Notes: generated by a model from the sequence alone, not told the origin. A stretch of DNA of 64,000 bases from Halobacillus ihumii (GCF_902726645.1 NZ_CACVAO010000001.1:1178001-1242000); one strand, 5' to 3'; shown: positions 25,444-33,387, numbered from the stretch's first letter. Program-made: numbers and translations.

Positions 25444-26640
25444 ATGAAGATCTTAATGATAAATTTCCCGGCCGAAGGGCACGTTAATCCAACGCTGGGA
25501 ATGGTCGAAGGATTTACAAATCATGGGGACAAAGTGCATTATATCACGACTGAACAATTCAAAGAGCGATTGGAAGGTGTAGGGGCGGTCGTCCACCTTC
25601 AAACTGACTGGCTGCAAATATACCCACCGGAGATAAATAGTGCGAAGGGATTAAATAATTTCTTAAAGGTCCATATTCAAACTTCACTAGATACACTACA
25701 AATCACGGAAAAGCTAGCCAGAGATCACCATTTTGATTTCGTCTTCTTCGATCGCTTCGGGGCTGGCGAATTGGTGAAAGATTACTTGCGTATTCCTGGT
25801 GTCTCCTCCTCTGCTTCATTTTTAATGCCGGAGACGGTAATGAAGCAATTGCCTCTACATCCTGATTCTGAGGTTCCTTTTCAGCTCGATGAGGAAACCA
25901 CGAGCATGCTGCAGGCGCTGAAGGATAGGTACGGAGTCCAGCCAAATAGCCTTCTTCAGTTCATGACGAATACGGGGGACCTGCAAATCGTCTATACGAG
26001 TCAGTATTTCCAACCGAATAGTGAACAATTCGGGGAAGAGAATTTGTTCATCGGACCGAGCTTTCCTGAGCGAAAGGGAAATCACGACTTTCCAACCGAG
26101 GAGCTGAAAGGCGAAAAACTGCTCTATATCTCAATGGGCACGGTTCTGGATAACCAGGAAGAGTTTATCAATATGTGCATAGATGCTTTTATGAATTTTA
26201 ACGGAGTCGTTATCATTTCTATAGGAAAAGCTGATTCAGCAAAACTCAAAGCTGCACCAGATCACATTTGGCTTAGACGTTATGTGCCCCAGCTCCAGGT
26301 ATTGGAGAAAGCTGATGTTTTCATCACTCATGGAGGAATGAACAGTGTGAATGAAGCCATCCACTACCATGTTCCGATGGTAGTTATTCCTCATGATAAA
26401 GATCAGCCTATGGTCGCTTCACGCCTGACGGAATTAGGGGCAGGCTATTGCTTATCCAAAGACTCTCTTACCGCTGCTAAGCTACTTTTTGCCGTGGAAG
26501 TCTTAGAAAAAGAAAAGTATATGGAGGGCATCCATAAGATCGATGAAAGTTTCAAAGCAAGCGGCGGCGTTCCAAAAGCTATAAAAATAGTAAAAAACTA
26601 TCTATCGTCGGGCTTTGAGAACGAATACGAAACACACTAA
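25444..26640 (+). CDS. UDP-glycosyltransferase, macrolide GT family (YjiC-like)
   Basis: A cytoplasmic GT1/GT-B glycosyltransferase of 398 residues that moves sugar from UDP-glucose onto small hydroxylated acceptors. His13 in FPAEGHVNPT is the catalytic base of this family. The C-terminal donor-binding signature is present: IWLRRYVPQLQVLEKADVFI, then THGGMNSVNEAIHYHVPM and DQPMVASRL. It matches YjiC/YdhE/YojK enzymes of Bacillus, which glycosylate macrolides and flavonoids in vitro; the natural acceptor is unknown. RBS GGGAGGG precedes the ATG. Its terminator abuts an IS element. Confidence 0.87.
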   Translation: MKILMINFPAEGHVNPTLGMVEGFTNHGDKVHYITTEQFKERLEGVGAVVHLQTDWLQIYPPEINSAKGLNNFLKVHIQTSLDTLQITEKLARDHHFDFVFFDRFGAGELVKDYLRIPGVSSSASFLMPETVMKQLPLHPDSEVPFQLDEETTSMLQALKDRYGVQPNSLLQFMTNTGDLQIVYTSQYFQPNSEQFGEENLFIGPSFPERKGNHDFPTEELKGEKLLYISMGTVLDNQEEFINMCIDAFMNFNGVVIISIGKADSAKLKAAPDHIWLRRYVPQLQVLEKADVFITHGGMNSVNEAIHYHVPMVVIPHDKDQPMVASRLTELGAGYCLSKDSLTAAKLLFAVEVLEKEKYMEGIHKIDESFKASGGVPKAIKIVKNYLSSGFENEYETH

Positions 26641-26710
26641 GATAGTTTTGTGTTTGACACTTGATTGGTTACTCAACACGAAGAACGGCCCTATATTTTT
26701 TACATAAGAT

Positions 26711-26761
26711 GACCTCAGAACTACCGATGAAACATTCATCGATGTATTTTTGAGGTCTTTT
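26711..26761 (+). terminator. Terminator after glycosyltransferase
   Basis: GACCTCA (26711-26717) pairs with TGAGGTC (26751-26757); a second hairpin (CGATGAA/TTCATCG) sits inside. TTTTG follows. The IS200/IS605 element begins about 6 nt further on. Confidence 0.7.
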
Positions 26762-26766
26762 GTTTA

Positions 26767-27022
26767 GTGACATCCTCTCGGCCCTGAAGGACCGAGCTTC
26801 CTGTGAAGACCTCTCTTAGAGAGGCGGTAACGGCTCACTACGGCGGGGAGGGATCTCGCGACAGCCTCCGTGTTGTTCCATTTCTGGCCCGCCTTCCAAC
26901 ATGACCGCTATATCCCGTGCCACTCGGGACTCCCCATGCGAAGAAAAACAGGCTTGCATGTTGGAACTAGGATTATACCTAGTGGGCGCTTGGACTACCC
27001 TAAAGACCATCTCGATTGTTCT
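26767..27022 (-). ncRNA. Probable omega RNA (reRNA) scaffold at TnpB right end
   Basis: The 256 nt between the tnpB stop and the element end are GC-richer than the surroundings and full of inverted repeats (CCTCTCTTAGAGAGG; GTGCCACTCGGGAC region; terminal CTCGGTCC/GGGCCGAG hairpin). In characterised TnpB systems this region makes the omega RNA, and the guide is the 16-20 nt just beyond the element. Here the guide would begin TAAACAAAAGACCTC, copied from the glycosyltransferase terminator. Position and structure are seen; the RNA itself is inferred from the family. Confidence 0.55.
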
Positions 27023-28135
27023 TTAGGACGCCGCCAAGTTCGTGCTTGTTGCGATGTTTCGACTGGCATTGAGATCGGCATGAGCTTTATGACCGCATTT
27101 CTTACAGTGGAATACCTCACGCTTTCGATTGGATCGCTCCGCATGCTTACATGCGAAGCAGGTTTGGCTTGTTTGAAACGGATCGATATCCACCACAGGG
27201 ATGTTGACTGTAGCTGCTCGTTCTTTGATGCATTGCTTCAACTGATAAAATGCCCATGAATGAATCGTTTTATCTGCCCGTTTCATGCTGCGACAAGTTT
27301 TTCGGATATTGTCCAGTTGTTCCAGCTTAATCATTGGCTTTTCGAATTGCTGCGCAAACGTCACAATATCTTGGGCTAATTTTCGGTTGTAGTCTTTCAT
27401 CCAACGGCTTTCTTTTTGACCTACGTGTTCTATAGCACGCTGTGCCTTTTTCTTTCCTAACGAACGACGAAGGGAACGAAAGTGACGTCGTTTATAACCG
27501 ACTTCTTTGCCTGAAAAGAATTGCCGTTTGCCACTTGTCGGTTCAGAGAGAACCACAAGGTGTCTCAACCCTAGATCAACACCGATAGATGTGTAATCCG
27601 TTAATGGTTTCTTGGATGGATAGGTGTTTCCTAGACCCAAGTCAGAACTTACTTGGATGGGAATGGCGACATACCATCGTCTTCCTTTACGAAATAATTC
27701 TAGGGTTCCTCGGAACTCTCGAGTGTGACTTGTTAGAAATGGAAAATAGCTTTGAACATCTTTTGTTTCGACCACAGGAAGAGCCTTTTTACCTTGGTTG
27801 CTTGTGAAGGCGATATACCACCTTCCGTTTTGATCGACAGTGTTCCAATTTTGGTTATTAATCTTGATGGTAAGGGAATTTCGGAATACAGGAATTGTTT
27901 TCGCTAAGCCTTTCTTAAAATCGGAAACAGCTTTCCTCGCTCGACGGATGCCTTCGTTCTTAATGGCTGATTTTAAAGGAAAGGATATATCTTTAGACGA
28001 AAGCTTTTCGCCGTTTAGGAGGCGTTCCACACAATGATTCACGCATGAGGCATAGACAGCCTGTTCATCCATGAACTGTTTATGTTTTTTCTTCGTTACA
28101 TGCTTTAGCTTTACGAGAATCGTTTTGGTGGCCAT
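27023..28135 (-). CDS. tnpB: RNA-guided endonuclease TnpB
   Basis: A protein of 370 residues, the compact Cas12 ancestor. The N-terminal helical/beta region is followed by a split RuvC nuclease whose acidic residues are all present: Asp in IGVDLGLRHLVVLS, Glu in IKLEQLDNIRK and Asp in HADLNASRNIA. The zinc finger is intact (CFACKHAERSNRK, CKKCGHKAH). The start was set at ATG 28135 (MATKTILVK) because GGGAGGTG lies just upstream; an ATG 11 codons earlier precedes that RBS. The intact active site and full length suggest it is still functional. Confidence 0.9.
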   Translation of the reverse strand: MATKTILVKLKHVTKKKHKQFMDEQAVYASCVNHCVERLLNGEKLSSKDISFPLKSAIKNEGIRRARKAVSDFKKGLAKTIPVFRNSLTIKINNQNWNTVDQNGRWYIAFTSNQGKKALPVVETKDVQSYFPFLTSHTREFRGTLELFRKGRRWYVAIPIQVSSDLGLGNTYPSKKPLTDYTSIGVDLGLRHLVVLSEPTSGKRQFFSGKEVGYKRRHFRSLRRSLGKKKAQRAIEHVGQKESRWMKDYNRKLAQDIVTFAQQFEKPMIKLEQLDNIRKTCRSMKRADKTIHSWAFYQLKQCIKERAATVNIPVVDIDPFQTSQTCFACKHAERSNRKREVFHCKKCGHKAHADLNASRNIATSTNLAAS

Positions 28136-28338
28136 GTTTTCACCTCCCATACTCATTATACCAAACATACGTTCGAATTAATAGATTTAATTTTCTGTTT
28201 TTTAAAAGACAGACCCTCGGCATTCATCCCCTCATTGAAATAAGGGGCGTTCTGCCGATATTACGTAAGTTTTCTAACACATTTTACTTATAAAGCGATT
28301 GCCCCCTATTTTTCCTAAGATCAAGGAGAAAAACGGAA

Positions 28339-28506
28339 ATGAATCAAGAGCTAAATAATTCTTTTCTCTCACAACACCCCAACAATCATGAATCCTTCGA
28401 CCCACTTTATATAGATACCCCTCTCATACCCATTACTTTCTTCTCTTTACCCAGTGAATCCTTTTACTTATTTTGTAATTTTTTGAGATATAAGCAAGGT
28501 ATTTGA
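28339..28506 (+). CDS. Candidate 55-codon ORF upstream of sipW operon
   Basis: This frame starts MNQELNNSFLSQHP with AAGGAG 10 nt upstream and ends YKQGI before TGA at 28506. It contains a hydrophobic patch (LIPITFFSLP) but no clear membrane helix. It lies on the same strand about 80 nt before the tapA-like gene. It may be a leader or a chance frame in the promoter region. No family recognised. Confidence 0.28.
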   Translation: MNQELNNSFLSQHPNNHESFDPLYIDTPLIPITFFSLPSESFYLFCNFLRYKQGI

Positions 28507-28586
28507 AGAAAAATTGCGAATAGTGTTACTTGGAAGGAATTACAGATTATTTCATTCTCTTTGTTCACAAAAAAGGAGGTATCACG

Positions 28587-29129
28587 ATTAAAAATAAGCA
28601 GGCAGAAACTTTTATACATAAGCACTGGCCTTCTATTCTGTGGGCACAAATAGGCATGATCCTTTTGATTACACTGGTCTGTCTGATGAATGTAACCACT
28701 CCAACAAATGCTTATTTCAATGATAAGGAAAAGGCATCAGGTACGATTACAGCCGCTGTATGGGAAGTTGAAGAGGAGAAAGCGGTACCAGTTGAGAAAG
28801 CTCAGAAAGAAACAACTGATTTAGATAACAAGCAAAAATCCACTGATAAAGATAAAAAACAGAATTCCACTGACAAAGAAGACGAGTCAAAGAATCATGA
28901 ACAAACAGAGTCAAAAGAGGATACCACGGCAGCCCCGGAGGAGCAGAAATCCCAAGCGGAAAAAGAAACAACAACAAAAGACGATGACACAGAAGAATCT
29001 ACTGATCATGAACCAGTCAGTGATCGTCAGTCTGAAAATAAGAACCAGGATGAAACGGACGAGGAAAAATTAAACGAGATAAACGATGAAGATAAAAAAC
29101 AAATGCGCAAAAGCGAGGCGAAAAAATGA
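28587..29129 (+). CDS. TapA-position protein with SipW-type signal; ATT start
   Basis: A secreted or membrane-associated protein of 180 residues. After a basic N-terminus comes a hydrophobic segment (about 17-36) leading to NAYFNDKEKASGTITA, the kind of SipW-type cleavage/start region also seen in CalY/TasA (AYFSD). The rest (from about residue 55) is a long acidic and Lys-rich disordered tail. It occupies the place of tapA before sipW and tasA/calY. AAAGGAGG lies 7 nt before an in-frame ATT, with no ATG, GTG or TTG near; the frame's first TTG (28530) has no RBS. ATT is therefore the best start. It overlaps sipW by ATGA. Confidence 0.65.
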   Translation: MKNKQAETFIHKHWPSILWAQIGMILLITLVCLMNVTTPTNAYFNDKEKASGTITAAVWEVEEEKAVPVEKAQKETTDLDNKQKSTDKDKKQNSTDKEDESKNHEQTESKEDTTAAPEEQKSQAEKETTTKDDDTEESTDHEPVSDRQSENKNQDETDEEKLNEINDEDKKQMRKSEAKK

Positions 29130-29704
29130 CATTCCGAGCACTTAAAAAATGGCTAAGCGGCGCAGTAACCACGCTTTTATTTATCCTATTAATTACTATG
29201 ACGTTTCTTGTGATCTCTTCAAAGGTTTCTGGCAGTGAACCTGGCCTGTTTGGTTATCAATTAAAGACAGTTTTATCAGGTTCGATGGAGCCGACTTTTC
29301 AAACTGGATCGATCATTGCCGTTAAACCCGTTAAAAATCCATCTCAATTACAAAAAGGTGACGTGATTACTTTTAAAATTGACAAAGCCACAACCGTCAC
29401 TCACCGAATCTACGATGTTAAGGGTACAGATAGCCAGCCCGTATTTATTACAAAGGGGGACAACAACGATCATCAGGATTCAAAACCTGTTCTTCCGGAA
29501 AATGTCGAAGCTGTTTATACCGGATTTACCGTTCCCTTTGCAGGCTATTTGATTCACTTTGCTCAATCGAAAGCTGGCAGCGCACTTCTAGTAGTCCTGC
29601 CGGGAATTCTACTCATCGTCTATTCGGTTATGATGATTTGGAAAGCTTTTAAAGAAATCGATGAGCCGAAGAATAAGGAAAACACATCTACAACTGACGC
29701 TTGA
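29126..29704 (+). CDS. sipW: ER-type signal peptidase I (SipW)
   Basis: A membrane signal peptidase of 192 residues that processes TasA/CalY-type biofilm proteins. N-terminal membrane helix (about 12-31), then the catalytic Ser53 in LSGSMEPTF, His93 in VTHRIYD (His instead of Lys, the mark of ER-type peptidases) and Asp112/Asp115 in KGDNNDH. A second membrane helix lies at about 153-175, followed by a charged tail. The first codon overlaps the stop of the tapA-position gene, and the calY-like substrate gene follows 77 nt later. Confidence 0.9.
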   Translation: MTFRALKKWLSGAVTTLLFILLITMTFLVISSKVSGSEPGLFGYQLKTVLSGSMEPTFQTGSIIAVKPVKNPSQLQKGDVITFKIDKATTVTHRIYDVKGTDSQPVFITKGDNNDHQDSKPVLPENVEAVYTGFTVPFAGYLIHFAQSKAGSALLVVLPGILLIVYSVMMIWKAFKEIDEPKNKENTSTTDA

Positions 29705-29780
29705 AATCCTCATAATGAGGTTCAAAATATTAAAACATTACCTATTCCAAGAATAGGTAGAAAAGGGGTATGTGAAAGTA

Positions 29781-30368
29781 ATGGGTATTAAAAAGAAGCT
29801 AGGTTTGGGTCTTGCATCGGCAGCACTTGGATTATCACTAGTAGGAGGCGGAACGTATGCGTACTTTAGCGATCAAGAAGTAACCAACAATACATTCGCA
29901 GCTGGAACTCTGGATCTTTCAACAAGTGAAGCAAATATTATTGATTTGGATAGCATGAAGCCAGGCGACACGGTAATTCGAGAGTTCAGCTTAAGCAACA
30001 TAGGTAACCTTGATATGAGCGAAATTCTCTTGAATACCAAATATAGTGTTACAGACGTTAAAGGAGATAATACAGGTGATTTTGGCGAACAGATTGAATT
30101 GAGTTTCCTTATTAATGACACGAAAGATTATACCGTTGTCTATGAAACCACATTAGCAGAACTTTCAGAGGAATCTCTTAACCTGGTAAAAGCCAATGTA
30201 ATTGATCCAGAAGTTGATGGACATGGAGCTGGATTAGAAGCTGGTGACTCAAACTTATTTGCCGTAAAATTTGAATTCGTTGACAGTGGAGAACCACAAA
30301 ATCAATACCAGGGTGATTCTATCAATCTTAAATGGATATTTAATGCCAAGCAGCAAACCGACGAATAA
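29781..30368 (+). CDS. calY: CalY/TasA-family biofilm fibre protein
   Basis: A secreted protein of 195 residues, the probable matrix fibre subunit. The N-terminus MGIKKKLGLGLASAALGLSL is close to camelysin/TasA, followed by GGGTYAYFSDQEV with the SipW cleavage area after TYA. The mature part is a beta-rich TasA-like domain (SMKPGDTVIREFSLSNIGN). ATG 29781 was chosen by likeness to other family members; a GTG three codons earlier is closer to the AAAAGGGG RBS and remains possible. It follows sipW and has its own terminator. Confidence 0.87.
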   Translation: MGIKKKLGLGLASAALGLSLVGGGTYAYFSDQEVTNNTFAAGTLDLSTSEANIIDLDSMKPGDTVIREFSLSNIGNLDMSEILLNTKYSVTDVKGDNTGDFGEQIELSFLINDTKDYTVVYETTLAELSEESLNLVKANVIDPEVDGHGAGLEAGDSNLFAVKFEFVDSGEPQNQYQGDSINLKWIFNAKQQTDE

Positions 30369-30474
30369 GTTTCCTGAAATGATTTAGGTTCCTTATAAGC
30401 TAACTCAATAGAATAACGAGTCAGAAAACATCATGATCGTTTTTACATACTTTTGGAAAACCAGCAACATAAAC

Positions 30475-30510
30475 AGGGCAATCTGATTTTTTTCAGTATT
30501 GCCCTTTCTT
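30475..30510 (+). terminator. Terminator after calY
   Basis: AGGGCAAT-CTGA pairs with TCAG-T-ATTGCCCT around a T6 loop (30475-30505), followed by TTCTTG. Confidence 0.7.
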
Positions 30511-30777
30511 GAAGAGGTAGTTACGTAAGGCTATATTTCCAAAAATAGTTACAAAAAATGTATATGAGGATATAACCTTATATGGTAGAATGAAAATGAG
30601 TTTAATATCAAATGGTTGTTCTCTAACAAGGTTTTAACCACACTATAAGATAGACTTCCTTTCTTTGTACTCCAAAAAAGGAAGTCTATTTTTTTTGTCT
30701 GTAATAAAATATTGATGAGTTGATTAAATATTCTATTCAAAGTCCCGATAACCGAACGATTCCAGAAAAAGTGGTCA
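30506..30777 (+). ncRNA. Possible small transcript ended by orphan terminator
   Basis: No clear gene here. A perfect 12-bp hairpin TAGACTTCCTTT/AAAGGAAGTCTA (30651-30688) followed by TTTTTTTT is a strong plus-strand terminator, yet calY already has a terminator upstream. A TAGAAT box at 30586-30591 could start a transcript of about 100 nt; it contains only a 15-codon frame (MKMSLISNGCSLTRF). A small RNA is the simplest reading. Confidence 0.35.
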
Positions 30778-31104
30778 CTATAGATCAATTTTGAGACCGA
30801 TGATAAACAGAATAGAAAGCAATGCAAACAATAGCCACTCGTGATAATAAGCTTTTGACGGCTTATCTTCTCTCCATTCTTCTATACCTCTTAATAAAAA
30901 AATGCCCCCGAATAATAAAATCATTAAAACAGGCGATACACTCTGAAATTTAGCCTGCAAAAAGATCCAGAAAATAATAAGCAGGTAGATGATAGATTCC
31001 ATTGCTATGTATATTTTTTTCCTGCCTTCATCTAATAATCCCTTATGTTTAATCTTGAATCGCTTCTTTACATAAAATTCTCTTATACAAAAGAAGAGGA
31101 CCAT
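30778..31104 (-). CDS. DUF4181-like small membrane protein
   Basis: About 108 residues with three membrane helices (IIYLLIIFWIFLQA; PVLMILLFGGIFLL; LLFALLSILFIIGL) and the short motif GIEEWREDKPSKAYYHEWL, which is like DUF4181 (YfkI-type) proteins of Bacillus. The coding frame continues upstream of this ATG (...NPFILLVLIA) without a standard start, so the true N-terminus may lie about 12 residues earlier, using a rare start or lost by a small change. Function unknown. Confidence 0.6.
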   Translation of the reverse strand: MVLFFCIREFYVKKRFKIKHKGLLDEGRKKIYIAMESIIYLLIIFWIFLQAKFQSVSPVLMILLFGGIFLLRGIEEWREDKPSKAYYHEWLLFALLSILFIIGLKIDL

Positions 31105-31529
31105 CGCAATGAGGACCAGTAAAATGAAAGGATTGATACGATCACCGCCTAGAAATTAAACTATTTAAAACCAGCAAAACTTCTTACTGTTTATCCCCTA
31201 TTTGATGGCATCTTCCTAACCTTTTAAATTAAGTTTATTTCTTGATTGCTTACTTCCTGACCATCAAGCTACCCAAGGCTGTCTGGCGCCATACAGTTTA
31301 GCACATTTTGGTAATTATCACTATGCAAAAAAGCTCTTTCTTTTATCCTGTTCCCCCCTTATTTTAAAAAATATCTCAATTATAGGAGGTGTATAATGAA
31401 CTTTTTCAATATCGTTGTTTGACAGCGCTGAGTATAATCATTTGGAAATAAATTTTATGAACTAGGGCAAAGTAAGTGGTATAGATAATTTTCGGAGATT
31501 CTTCTAAATATCACGTTAAGGAGAGAGAG
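31105..31529. other. Long leader region of terC-type gene
   Basis: 425 nt without a long gene. A yybP-ykoY manganese riboswitch was looked for because related genes use it, but its conserved GGGGAGUAG-type core is not visible. An 8-codon frame with an excellent RBS lies at 31396-31422. A TTGACA (31419) and a TATAAT (31433) are only 8 nt apart and so do not make a promoter together. Confidence 0.4.
31396..31422 (+). CDS. Candidate 8-codon leader peptide
   Basis: ATG 31396 is preceded by TATAGGAGGTGTATA, an excellent RBS. The frame reads MNFFNIVV then TGA. It lies 107 nt before the TerC-family gene. It could be a translated leader that controls the downstream gene, or the remnant of a start region. 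Confidence 0.3.
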   Translation: MNFFNIVV

Positions 31530-32294
31530 ATGGAATCTATTTGGATAGAGTACGCATGGACATTATTAATATTAATCGGTCTGGAAGGAATTTTATCTGC
31601 TGATAATGCACTCGTTATTGCGGTAATCGCCAAGCATTTACCTGATGAGCAAAAGAAGAGGGCCATCAATTATGGTATTTTAGGGGCGTTTGTTTTTCGC
31701 TTTGCTTCGATTTTTCTCATCTCATTTCTGGCAAATGTTTGGCAGGTTCAGGCAATCGGTGCGGTGTATCTAATTTACATTGGGGCCAAGCATGTATATA
31801 AGGAGTACTTACGTTCGAATGATGAGCAAAAAGAAGATCGCACTGACAAGAAAAAAGCCGGTTTTTGGCCGACAGTAGCACAAATTGGCCTGGCCGATAT
31901 TGCCTTTGCGATTGACTCGGTCCTTGCGGCTGTTGCTCTTGCTGTCACATTGCCGCAAACAAACCTGCCTCAATTTGGCGGCTTAGATGGCGGACAATTT
32001 GCGATTATCGTTGCCGGTACTGTAGCAGGATTAGTTTTAATAAAATTCGCAGCTGACTGGTTTGTGAAACTTCTCGACAAACGTCCTGGTTTAGAAACCG
32101 TAGCTTTCCTTATCGTTGCATGGGTCGGCGTCAAATTGGCAGTGATTACACTTTCCCATGAAAACGTTGGGATATTACCTCATTCATTCCCCCATAGTAC
32201 GGGCTGGACCATTATTTTCTGGGGTATACTCATTGGTATCGCTGTAATTGGATGGTTTTTATCAGGAAAAGGCTCCTCGGAGAAAGATGCTTAA
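31530..32294 (+). CDS. TerC-family integral membrane protein (YkoY/YjbE-like)
   Basis: A membrane protein of 254 residues with about seven helices. TerC hallmarks are the acidic intramembrane motifs GLEGILSADNALVIAV near residues 18-33 and GLADIAFAIDSVLA near 118-132. In Bacillus the homologues YkoY, YjbE and MeeF/MeeY-type proteins take part in Mn2+ export to secreted enzymes. The length equals YkoY. RBS AAGGAGAG precedes the ATG. It is a single gene, with a long leader upstream and a terminator shared with the next, converging gene. Confidence 0.85.
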   Translation: MESIWIEYAWTLLILIGLEGILSADNALVIAVIAKHLPDEQKKRAINYGILGAFVFRFASIFLISFLANVWQVQAIGAVYLIYIGAKHVYKEYLRSNDEQKEDRTDKKKAGFWPTVAQIGLADIAFAIDSVLAAVALAVTLPQTNLPQFGGLDGGQFAIIVAGTVAGLVLIKFAADWFVKLLDKRPGLETVAFLIVAWVGVKLAVITLSHENVGILPHSFPHSTGWTIIFWGILIGIAVIGWFLSGKGSSEKDA

Positions 32295-32362
32295 AGACGG
32301 GGACATTTTATGGTTTCAGTCAATGACGTTCCGAACAAACCACAATTTTAGACACAAACATA

Positions 32363-32397
32363 CTTATCCCACTTGATGAAGCATCAAGTGGGATAAG
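32363..32397. terminator. Terminator between converging genes
   Basis: CTTATCCCACTTGATG-AAG-CATCAAGTGGGATAAG is a perfect 16-bp stem with a 3-nt loop. ATTTCCTTT follows on the plus strand, TATGTTTG on the minus strand. Confidence 0.75.
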
Positions 32398-32404
32398 ATT
32401 TCCT

Positions 32405-33061
32405 TTATTCATCAAAAGCATTTAAGGCGTTCACACCATGAGCAAGCGCTGAACCCGCTTTTAGTGCAGTGGCAACCATGATCGCTTCGGCAATTTCCTC
32501 TTTCCCTGCCCCTTGCTTTTTCGATCCATTTGTATGGATTCCTATGCAGTACGGGCAGCCCGTCGTATGAGCAACCGCAAGAGCAATTAGTTCCTTCTCC
32601 ATGGCTCCAATTAAACCAGGTTTCATCGCTTGCTTGTCGAAGTCAACAAACGCCTTAAAAGCGTCGCCGTTCAACTCAGAGAATTCTTTCAATCTTTTGA
32701 AGTATTCTTTACGGTAAAGTTCCTCTTGACCATTTCCATCATAGGCATTTAGTGCGTTTACCCCATGGGCCATCGCAGACCCGGCCTTCAATGTTGTGGC
32801 TACCATAATCGCTTCAGCAACTTCCTCTTTGGAAGCCTCTTGTTTTTTCACATTTTTCACATGAAGGTCAATGCAGTACGGACAGCCGGTCGTGTGGGCA
32901 ACAGCCACAGCGATTAACTCCTTTACCTTTGCCGAGAGTTTTCCAGCAGCTAAAGCCTTTTTGTCAAAATCTCCAAAGGCGCGAAAGGCATCAGGTGCAA
33001 GTTGTTCGAACTCTCCAAGTCGTTTGAAATTTGATTTTTGATACAAGACATCTTGACTCAT
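32405..33061 (-). CDS. Tandem-duplicated carboxymuconolactone decarboxylase/AhpD-like protein
   Basis: A cytoplasmic protein of 218 residues made of two nearly identical CMD/AhpD-fold halves (1-107 and 114-218). Each has the redox motif: C60-PY-C63 with His67, and C169-PY-C172 with His176, both inside AVAHTTGCPYC. The helix EEVAEAIMVAT-LKAGSAMAHGVNALNA is repeated too. Single-domain relatives of about 110 residues work as oligomers with peroxidase or disulfide-reductase activity; here a gene duplication gave a covalent dimer. RBS TTGGAGGGG precedes the ATG. Physiological partner unknown. Confidence 0.87.
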   Translation of the reverse strand: MSQDVLYQKSNFKRLGEFEQLAPDAFRAFGDFDKKALAAGKLSAKVKELIAVAVAHTTGCPYCIDLHVKNVKKQEASKEEVAEAIMVATTLKAGSAMAHGVNALNAYDGNGQEELYRKEYFKRLKEFSELNGDAFKAFVDFDKQAMKPGLIGAMEKELIALAVAHTTGCPYCIGIHTNGSKKQGAGKEEIAEAIMVATALKAGSALAHGVNALNAFDE

Positions 33062-33284
33062 GATTTCCCCTCCAATAATTTTCTGAAAAGATTTACTTCT
33101 TGTTTAAGAATACTATCAACTATTTTACGAGACAAATTAAAGACCTCAGTGTGAGTGAGGCGGTCATCTGATTCCAACTAAAACTATGATGCCTTGAGCA
33201 ATAAGCCATACAAACTTTTTCATTTCCTCCGCTATCCATTCCTATCTGCTGAATCTTTTCCTGTGAAATTGTGAACGTTTTTTA

Positions 33285-33307
33285 AAGATGTATTAATAAT
33301 ACTTCTT
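33285..33307. promoter_or_regulatory. NsrR-like operator upstream of hmp
   Basis: AAGATGTATTA-A-TAATACTTCTT is a 23-bp dyad with 10 of 11 arm positions matching. AAGATGYATTT half-sites are typical of the nitric-oxide sensor NsrR. It overlaps a plausible -10 region (TTGTGA at 33269-33274 as -35) about 80 nt before the hmp start. Confidence 0.6.
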
Positions 33308-33387
33308 TTTGAATGAAATATGATTTAGCCTTTTAAGTGAGGGTAATAATAAAAAGGTCATCCTACTTACATGGAAGGAGATTTTTT

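Larger units (their letters stand above)
26767..28264 (-). mobile_element. Stand-alone TnpB element (IS200/IS605 family), no TnpA
   Basis: About 1.5 kb containing only tnpB. The right end (tnpB 3' side, low coordinates) has a hairpin CTCGGTCC-TTCA-GGGCCGAG followed by AGGATGTCAC, a typical IS200/IS605 end just before the cleavage point. The left end (high coordinates) has an imperfect hairpin (28217-28258, CGGCA...TGCCG with CCCCT/AGGGG inside) and TTAC on the minus strand at 28268-28265, which would suit the flanking target tetranucleotide. The ends are inferred from these patterns, and no target duplication is expected for this family. Without tnpA it needs help from a relative to move. Confidence 0.7.

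Noticed and set aside
31419..31438. TTGACA and TATAAT as a sigma-A promoter
   Set aside because: Only 8 nt apart; a working spacer is 16-18 nt.
31105..31529. yybP-ykoY Mn2+ riboswitch
   Set aside because: Expected from the ykoY-like gene, but the conserved core sequence and paired helices are not visible.
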